Shown: positions 58,051 to 64,000 of the stretch, piece after piece
How positions within the stretch are numbered: the stretch's first letter is position 1
Layout of the letters: every line of letters begins with the position of its first letter
NCBI GenBank assembly: GCA_013350335.1
Contig: CM023540.1
Coordinates: 4,402,001-4,466,000 of the forward strand
Direction: 5' to 3'
Source: Chimonanthus salicifolius
Lineage: Eukaryota > Streptophyta > Magnoliopsida > Laurales > Calycanthaceae
Length of the DNA: 64,000 nucleotides
Made by a program: the position numbers and the translations under genes
The notes under the pieces: model-generated
What the model saw: the letters and a program-made list of their open reading frames with translations, nothing else
What the model was told of the DNA's origin: nothing
Database searches by the model: none

Positions 58051-58585
58051 TACAATATATTAAGGCTCATCCTGGTCGTGGACTCTTTTATAAGAAGCAA
58101 TCTACGTTTAATATTCGCAAGTACTCGGATGCTGACTAAGCTGGTTCTCCTGATGATCTACAATCTACCACCGGTTATTGTATTCTGTTAGGATCCAATT
58201 TGGTTTACTGTTGTTGGTCGTTCAAGTGTAGAAACAGAATACAGAGCCATGACCAACACAACATGTGAACTATTGTGGTTCAAACAGTTTCTTGCTAAAC
58301 TGGACTTTCTTTCGTTAGAGGCACTTATCATGTTCTGTGACAATGAAGCTATAATCAATATTGCTTCCAATCCAATTTTCTATGAGCATACAAAGCATAC
58401 AAAAATTGATTTTCATTTTCTTCGACATCATGTATCCTTCGGTAATATTGTCACTCCATGTTTGAAGTCCGAGGATCAATTAGAATTAGCTGACATGATG
58501 ACAAAAGTCGTTTCTCAATCTCAATTAGATAATGTTTTCAACAAGCTGGGCTTGATTGATATCTTTGCACCAACTTGAGGGGGAG
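58051..58585 (+). pseudogene. Element Z RNase H and 3' end
   Basis: RNase H pieces: LQSTTGYCILLGSN in one frame (58155-58195), then a long open stretch with TNTTCELLWFKQFLAKL, LIMFCDNEAIINIASNPIFYEHTKH, LADMMTKVVS (58249-58578). The purine tract TTGAGGGGGAG (58575-58585) precedes the 3' LTR. Confidence 0.86.
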
Positions 58586-59188
58586 TTTTGTAATGTTTTT
58601 CACGTGTCCTAATTCAAGGGTTGACTAAAATATGGGATTCGTTGAAATTGATTATGTTAGGACCTGGGCTTCCAGCCCAAAAGACTAGCCATGTTAGGTG
58701 GAGTGACCTAAGTCTTTTATAAACCCTTAGATCTCCCTCTACACTTCCAATGTGGGACTTGTTCGCCGCAGCCCCAACAATCCCACCTTGAACGAGGCCC
58801 TCTGGCGGAGAGAGCGATGCCGATCATCCTGTTCACCTGGGGGATCTCCTGAGCCCACATGAGGTAGCCTGAGACCTTGCTCTGATACCATTTGTTAGGA
58901 CCTGGGCTTCCAGCCCAAAAGACTAGCCCTATTAGGTGGAGTGACCCAAATCCTTTATAAACCCCTAGATCTCCCTCACACTTCCAATGTTGGACTCGTT
59001 CGCAGCAGCTCCAACAAATTATTCTTTCTTTTTTTGCCACCTTGATTGGCTCATCGTAATCTATATATACATGTGTACTCTTTTTCCTCAACAGACACCA
59101 ATAAATTCAAAGAGAAATTTCTCTCCTCCAATAATTTCTTCTCTTTTCATTATTATTATTTTCCTTTCTCCACTATTATTATTCTACA
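58586..59188 (+). repeat. Element Z 3' LTR, interrupted by TRIM-3
   Basis: Starts TTTTGTAATG (5' copy TGTTGTAATT) and ends ATTCTACA. 58586-58654 plus 59017-59188 give about 241 bp, matching the 5' LTR. TCACC follows. Confidence 0.9.
58655..59016 (-). mobile_element. TRIM-3 in Z 3' LTR
   Basis: 362 bp. Two LTRs of about 125 bp (58655-58779 and 58893-59016, TGTTAGGACCTGGG to CCAACA) flank a 113-bp interior ending GCTCTGATACCATT, the complement of TGGTATCAGAGC, so it is in reverse orientation. The reverse-strand LTR has TTATAAAAG as TATA box. Flanks GATTA and AATTA (58650-58654, 59017-59021) are a target duplication with one mismatch. The LTR sequence is distinct from TRIM-1 and TRIM-2, so it is a third family. 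Confidence 0.87.
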
Positions 59189-59193
59189 TCACC

Positions 59194-59940
59194 TTCGTAA
59201 ATTGTTAGATCATTCCCATGCAACACAATGTCACTTCTCAAATCAGTTCTCTCTCTCCCTTAGCTCCTTGCAGCATTTCAAATCTTTGCAACGAGGCTAT
59301 TTCCAGACTTGACCTAATTTTGTTTGGGCATTGAATTTTTGCCAATTATTCGATCAATTCCTCATGGAAGAAATCTGAAGCACCAATGGAAGAAATCTAC
59401 TCTATATTCAGTGCCCATTGCCTTCTTCAGTAAATGGGTTTCAACTCATTTTGTAAAATTGCTATCTAGAATTCTTTCAACATTCCCATTTAGCAAAGGT
59501 ATATAAAATCCCAGTTCAAATGAGTCGATGCAAAGATGATACCGAGTTGCATCAAATTCTAAAGCCAAAAATATCTTCTGTAGCTAAAAAATATGCAATC
59601 ACTATATTTCAGCTAAAGAATGCAGTTTGGAACAAGTGCTGAAGTGAGGACTACAAAATGTTGGAGGCCATAAACAAATGGGGGAAGTGAAATAGATGGG
59701 AGATATCTTTAAGAGCATTGTTTGAAGAGCAAACTTACTTCAAGTCATGGCTGACAACGAGTAAAGTTAATTCCTTCTTTAGATCTTTCAGCAAATTCAC
59801 AACATCACCACGAGATTTCCAATCTATGCACAGATAATTGCATTGAAACTACCAAAAATTGTACACAGTAGAAAGAGAAAGAAAGCATGAGAAAAAACAA
59901 AGAATATTTACAAACTATCAATCTCTCAGAAGAGAGAAAC

Positions 59941-59986
<46 letters not shown>

Positions 59987-60239
59987 CATAGTATCATCAC
60001 AAACTAATATGGAACTGGTAGCAAAACTACAAACTTTGTTACTTGTGGTTAGAATATATTTAGTGCATACACTAGATCCTGCCTCTGAGTTGGATGAACC
60101 ACTGGAAAGGATGCATATGGGCTCACTCTATCAACCATGGATGATCAAAGAATTTCATCATGTTTCTCATGTGGATCAGGAGATGGATAGGAAGGCATCC
60201 TTGGAAGATACAAAAGAAACAGGAGATCATTGAATGATG
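59194..60239. other. Unassigned flank right of the nest
   Basis: No recognised gene. Short frames are not supported by any motif. It contains a (GA)n tract. Confidence 0.3.
59945..59982. repeat. (GA)n microsatellite
   Basis: About 19 uninterrupted GA dinucleotides. Frames on both strands over it (Arg-Glu and Leu-Ser runs) are artefacts. Confidence 0.9.
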
Positions 60240-60430
60240 GAAGATACCATGCAAGGACTTGCTTAAATTAAATATAGATGGAGCAGCTAGGTTGAAGCTA
60301 GGATCGGCAATAATAGGAGTTCTGCACAATTTAGAAGGGACAGTCAAAGTATTCTTTGCCAGCCCTAAAAGAAGCAAGAGCATCAAGGCTGAATTTCTTG
60401 TGGTTATGGTAAGTGGTAAAAAAATTTAAA
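60240..60430 (+). pseudogene. LINE RNase H fragment
   Basis: In one frame: LLKLNIDGAARLKLGSAIIGVLHNLEG, FFASPKRSKSIKAEFLVVM (not contiguous in this listing). This matches the plant LINE RNase H start (KLN-DGAA-GNPG-AG-GGV-R), with the first catalytic Asp kept in NIDGA and the Glu in IKAEF. Stops follow at once and no RT precedes it, so it is an isolated 3' fragment. Confidence 0.65.
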
Positions 60431-60702
60431 GATCATTTTGGGGAAGACTTCTTTAGAAAGAGATAAAGTGAATTCATTGAAATGGGCCTACTAGCCTGTT
60501 GGTAGAATTCCTTTGTAGAATTTTTAGATATTTGAATTTTTAAAATTGGATTTTGACAAATTAATGAATTAGAGGAATTCTACTTTCAAAATTCTCTATT
60601 TGGTTCATCTTGGAATTCAATATTATAATTTTAAAATTCTAATAATTCTAGAATTTTGGAAACCATGTTGGATTTATTTGAGAACATAATTACTTCTTTT
60701 TT

Positions 60703-60893
60703 ATGACCAAGGGGTCCAGGCCTCTTGGAGCACCCGACTAATCCTTGAGGCATGTGCAAGCCTCCCTACCCACACACACCGGATGACTCTACAGGGAGTG
60801 ACCCTTCGGGATGGAGTGGGAATCAAATTCAGGATTCCCGCTTCCTGATGCGGGTCCTAACCATCACTCCAACCCATTTGGGTTGAGAACATA
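60703..60893 (-). mobile_element. tRNA-derived SINE copy (family S1), reverse orientation
   Basis: On the minus strand: GGTTGGAGTGATGGTTAGGA head, ATTTGATTCCC B-box-like segment, body with GTGTGTGTGGGTAGGGAGG and GGATTAGTCGGGTG, and an A-run end (the T-run at 60696-60702 on the plus strand). Same family as 3350-3518, and more complete at the head. Confidence 0.65.
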
Positions 60894-61540
60894 AATTACA
60901 TTATTTAACAATACGCAATATCATGTTATTATCAAAATAAAATATTAGTGGGCCCCAAAGAGTTTTTATTAGTTATTTAAATTACAACTGACTACCAAAT
61001 ATTAGCATTAAATTGGAAAAAAATTAATACTTAAATTGATATCTTATGGGCCCACCTAATCAGCAGCAGGTCAGAAGTTGTTTCTTATCATATGGTGACC
61101 AGGATCATCTTCTGCATTCAAATGTATAGTCTTCGGTGTCCTCTTTTCTGGATCGTGGAAGTTTTGTAGATCCAGCTATGGTGGGTGAGATGCGACTATT
61201 TGATATTGGTGGTAGTTTTCAAAATTTCTTAATGTGGCTTCACCAGTTTGGTTCTCTTTATTCTTCTCTCAATATGGAGGTGGCAGTGACTTTATACTCC
61301 AGGCAGACTCCAGTTTCTCAGGTAATCCTTGCCTTTTCCTTCACCCTATTCTAGTATTCTAAGGGATTCCCATTTTTGCATTTGTCCCTCTTTTTTTTCT
61401 TTTTCCTCCCTCTTCAATCCTTCTCCCATGTCCACTCTTTCCCCTGGGTAGTAGCTGGTTAGATAGAGGAGGATCTCTAGGGGGAAGGTTTTCATTCACA
61501 TTGGAGTCTACTTAGGAGAGCATCTATGCAGGGCAGAGAG
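60894..61540. other. Unassigned, possible LINE 5' part
   Basis: AT-rich to 61080, then C/T-rich. The 72-codon frame at 61136-61354 has no recognised motif. It could belong to the LINE that follows, but that is not shown. Confidence 0.25.
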
Positions 61541-64000
61541 GAAGGTAGGCCAGTTTTGGAAAGTCTGCATTTTCCTAAATTGAAGGAGGATAATGTAATG
61601 TGGTTGGAGATGGACTTTAATGAGGAAGAAATCGGAGAGGCTTAGGCCAGTTTTGGAAAGTCTGCATTTTCCTAAATTGAAGGAGGATAATGTATTGTGG
61701 TTGGAGATGGACTTTAATGAGGAAGAAAATGGAGAGGCTTTGGGTACTTAAGAGGGAGAAAAGGCTCCGTGACGGTTTCAATTTTAGATTCATAACATCA
61801 TGTCTGGGGTTTGAATGTGCGAGGAAGTTATTCCATGGGGGGGATTGTATGGTATTGTTCTTTTTTCTATATTTTTTTTTCAATTTTAGTTTTAATAAAA
61901 TTTTGTTACCCTTAAGAAAAAAAATAGTGGGACTAGACTTTATGTGAGTTTTCAGGGAGTGATTAATTTGAGAAATGCTTTTATCACTTCAGTGCCGAAC
62001 AGGGAGGGTTTGTCTAGTTGTCTCATTTTAGACCTATTAGGTTGATAGGATGCCTTTATAACCTTTTCCAAGGTTTTGGTAGGCAGCTTAAGGAAGGTGT
62101 AAAAAGATAATATTGGAGAGACTCAACGGGCATTTGTAGAGGATAGACAAATTTTGGATAGTGCTTTGGAAGCCAATGAGCTGATAAACATGAGGAGAAA
62201 ACATAGGAGGCCAAGTGTGTTGTTCAAATCAATATGGAAAAAGCTTAACATTTTGTTGACTGGGGCTTTATGAGATGATTTTTGGTTATAGATGGAAGAA
62301 GTGGATGAAAGCATGCATGAAAGGCTTGTCATATTCTTGTCAATGGGTCTCCAATTGAGCCGATTGAAGCTAACAGGGGTCTTAGGAAAAGAGATCCGTT
62401 ATCGCCTTTGATTTTCAAATTAGTTGATGAAGGCCTTAGATGATTGGCGGATAAAGAGAGGAAACAAAGAGACTTCCGTTGGGGTGAGAGACCAAAAGAA
62501 GAAGGTTCACTTAATGAAGTAGGTAGAGGTAACTAAACCTAAAACGGAAAGAGTTATGGGCATTATATCTTTGGAAATCAAGAATCAGGCTTTGCTATGT
62601 AGATGGAGTGGGAGGTTTAGTAAGGAGAGATCTTCTCTGTGGAGGAAAGTGTCGGTTGTTAAGTATGGTTCAGAGGATGAGGGGGGTTGGATGTTGAGTA
62701 GTAAAGTTGAAAGGGAAGGATCTATAATGGTGAGAGCATGTTGGAGAATTGGTATGGGTCAAGGCAAGATTGGGTACATTTTTCGGAAGAATTTGGGAAT
62801 ACTGGTTGGCAGAGTTCTAGCAGCGAGATACCAAGATGCAGGAGGATGGAAATTGGGGGAGAAGGTGGTTAGGTTTGGTTCACCGATTGTGAAAGCTTGG
62901 TGGAATGTTGGCAGGGGAGATAGTCTTTTGGGGCGTATCTTTCAAGACAACCTTAGATTGATGGTGGGAAATGGGAATAGAACTCGATTCTGGTTGGATT
63001 TATGGTTGGGGGATAGGTGTCTGAAGGACGTTTTTCCTAGACTTTTCAGAATTGCGAGGGATAGACAAGCCTTAGTCAGAGATTGTTATAGACGGACGCA
63101 TCACACGATCTCTTGGCATCTTATCTTTAGCCGAAATTTGAGAGCTTTAGTACAAAAGAGTTGTGAGGATTTAATTCAAAGGCTGAATGATTTTCCCTTA
63201 GTAGTTGATGAAGAGGATGCTTTGCTTTGGGTGGGTGACTCCTTGGGTGTGCTCTCTGTGAAGGCGTTAGTCCACTTAACCCTTCATCAACACAACGAGG
63301 AGGAGCTTACTGCAGACCTGGCCTGGAAGGGCCTTGCCCCTCCTAGAGTACAAACTTTCGTGTGGTGTGTTCTAAAAGGCAAAGTATTGACAAGGGGCAG
63401 AACTTAATAGAAAAGGGTTACTTGGGGTGGATAACAACCTCCATTGCATATTTTGTAGCCATATGGAGGAGGATATAGATCACTAGTTTGCTAATTGTCA
63501 TGTGGCTAGGAAGATGTGGGCAAGCCTTATATATATGGTGGGGGTATCATGGGTGTTGGATCGATCACGCGCAGGAATCATCCGATCATAGAACATTCGA
63601 CACTCTAATCTCAAGATAAAGGCGGTTTGGAATACTATGCCATCAGTTGTGCTTTGGATGGTGTGGAAGGAAAGGAACACTAGGATATTCGAACTAAAGG
63701 AGACAGAGGAGAATGATCTTATTCAAAAGGCTAAATGGAGGCTTTACTCTTGGTTTCTGTCGGGAACAAAATTCAATGGGTTCAAAGCAGTTGACTTCCT
63801 CTCTTCTTGGAACGGCTGCCTCAACAGGGGGGTAAAGAAACACAGAGTCAAAACTCCTTGGCAACCCCTTCAAGCAGGTACCTTAAATTCAATGTCGATG
63901 GGGCTGCCAGAGGAAAACCTGGCTCGGCCGGTACTGGTGGAGTGTTAGGTGATCGTAGTGGGATGACGTTGGTGGTTTTCTCTGAATCCACAGGAGAACG
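61541..64000 (+). mobile_element. LINE (L1-type) ORF2: RT, zinc-binding region and RNase H, runs off right edge
   Basis: RT N-terminus: LHFPKLKEDN, then MWLEMDFNEEEIGEA (61570-61640, duplicated), DGFNFRFITSC (61772-61805), then FRPI- and VKRxILERLNG-like pieces (62020-62130), FKINMEKAYDHVDWGF-like (62225-62275) and GLRKRDPLSPLIF (62378-62420). The catalytic FADD part is deleted between 62460 and 62500. A 283-codon open stretch (62556-63407) covers RT C-terminus and linker: NGNRTRFWLDLWLGD and WKGLAPPRVQTFVWCVLKGKVLT. The zinc-binding C-X2-C...H...C region (63425-63520) and a W-ERN segment follow. RNase H begins FNVDGAARGKPGSAGTGGV near 63890 and is cut by the window end. It is defective. Confidence 0.82.
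61546..61739 (+). repeat. 97-bp tandem duplication inside the LINE RT
   Basis: 61546-61642 and 61643-61739 are two nearly identical 97-bp copies (TAGGCCAGTTTTGGAAAG to GGAGAGGCT) with about three mismatches. 97 is not a multiple of three, so the duplication shifts the frame. Confidence 0.88.

Larger units (their letters stand above)
33512..59188 (+). mobile_element. Element Z: Ty1/copia element, outermost member of the nest
   Basis: LTRs at 33512-33754 and 58586-59188 (the latter interrupted by a TRIM). Perfect target duplication TCACC at 33507-33511 and 59189-59193. Interior pieces are 33755-35335 and 56809-58585, separated by element A (35336-56803). Order protease, integrase, RT, RNase H identifies Ty1/copia. 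Gag is largely missing. The 5' primer site reads TGCTATCAGC (33755-33764), one base off TGGTATCAGC. Most of the nominal length is nested insertions; Z itself would be about 3.9-4 kb. Confidence 0.9.

Noticed and set aside
59805..60233. ORFs across 59859-60233 and the opposite strand
   Set aside because: The central part is a (GA)n microsatellite and the remainder has no recognisable domain.

Overview
This is nuclear DNA of a seed plant with a large, repeat-rich genome. The evidence is AT-rich sequence, spliced introns with plant-type borders, and stacked Ty3/gypsy and Ty1/copia LTR retrotransposons, L1-type LINEs, tRNA-derived SINEs and TRIM elements. The species cannot be named from the sequence. 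One host gene is recognisable: the 3' part of a signal peptide peptidase-like (SPPL) intramembrane aspartyl protease gene. Its last six exons lie between 3935 and 10588 on the + strand and carry the YD, GFGD and PAL motifs. Nearly everything else is mobile DNA or decayed mobile DNA.

Layout. 1-3934: LTR-like ends on the minus strand, a LINE fragment and a SINE, probably in or upstream of a large SPPL intron. 3935-10588: SPPL exons. Intron 2 holds a copia-gag/LINE-RT chimera. Intron 3 holds a tRNA-derived SINE head, a solo LTR with a perfect 5-bp target duplication (CCAAG) and a LINE zinc-binding-region relic. 10589-12404: 3' flank with TATCGGCC-type motifs. 12410-25650: a 13.2-kb Del/Tekay-like chromovirus ('D') with LTRs of about 3.4-3.7 kb, an extra CCHC-knuckle ORF between the primer-binding site and gag, and a TRIM inside its RNase H region. 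25651-32408: mostly unassigned AT-rich sequence with an LTR-like promoter region, a possible terminal-inverted-repeat element and a SINE. 32414-33438: a solo LTR.

33512-59188 is a deep nest. Copia element Z (TSD TCACC) contains copia element A (35336-56803, TSD AGAGT). A contains chromovirus B (36304-52465, TSD GATCC) and a rearranged three-LTR TRIM (52568-53308, TSD ATTTT). The 3' LTR of B contains element C (42806-51508), which has about 3.4-kb LTRs full of tandem repeats and no coding interior. The 3' LTR of Z contains another TRIM (58655-59016). 59189-64000: unassigned sequence, a LINE RNase H fragment, a reverse-oriented SINE, and a LINE whose RT, zinc-binding and RNase H regions run off the right edge.

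All retroelement genes carry stops, frameshifts or lost catalytic residues, so none looks autonomous. The points most worth a second look are the TRIM with an inverted tail inside a single target duplication, the extra zinc-knuckle ORF in D, and the coding-less element C whose LTRs carry a 20-bp/80-bp hierarchical tandem array. Element boundaries and target duplications were read by eye. Percent identities, insertion ages and database matches were not computed.
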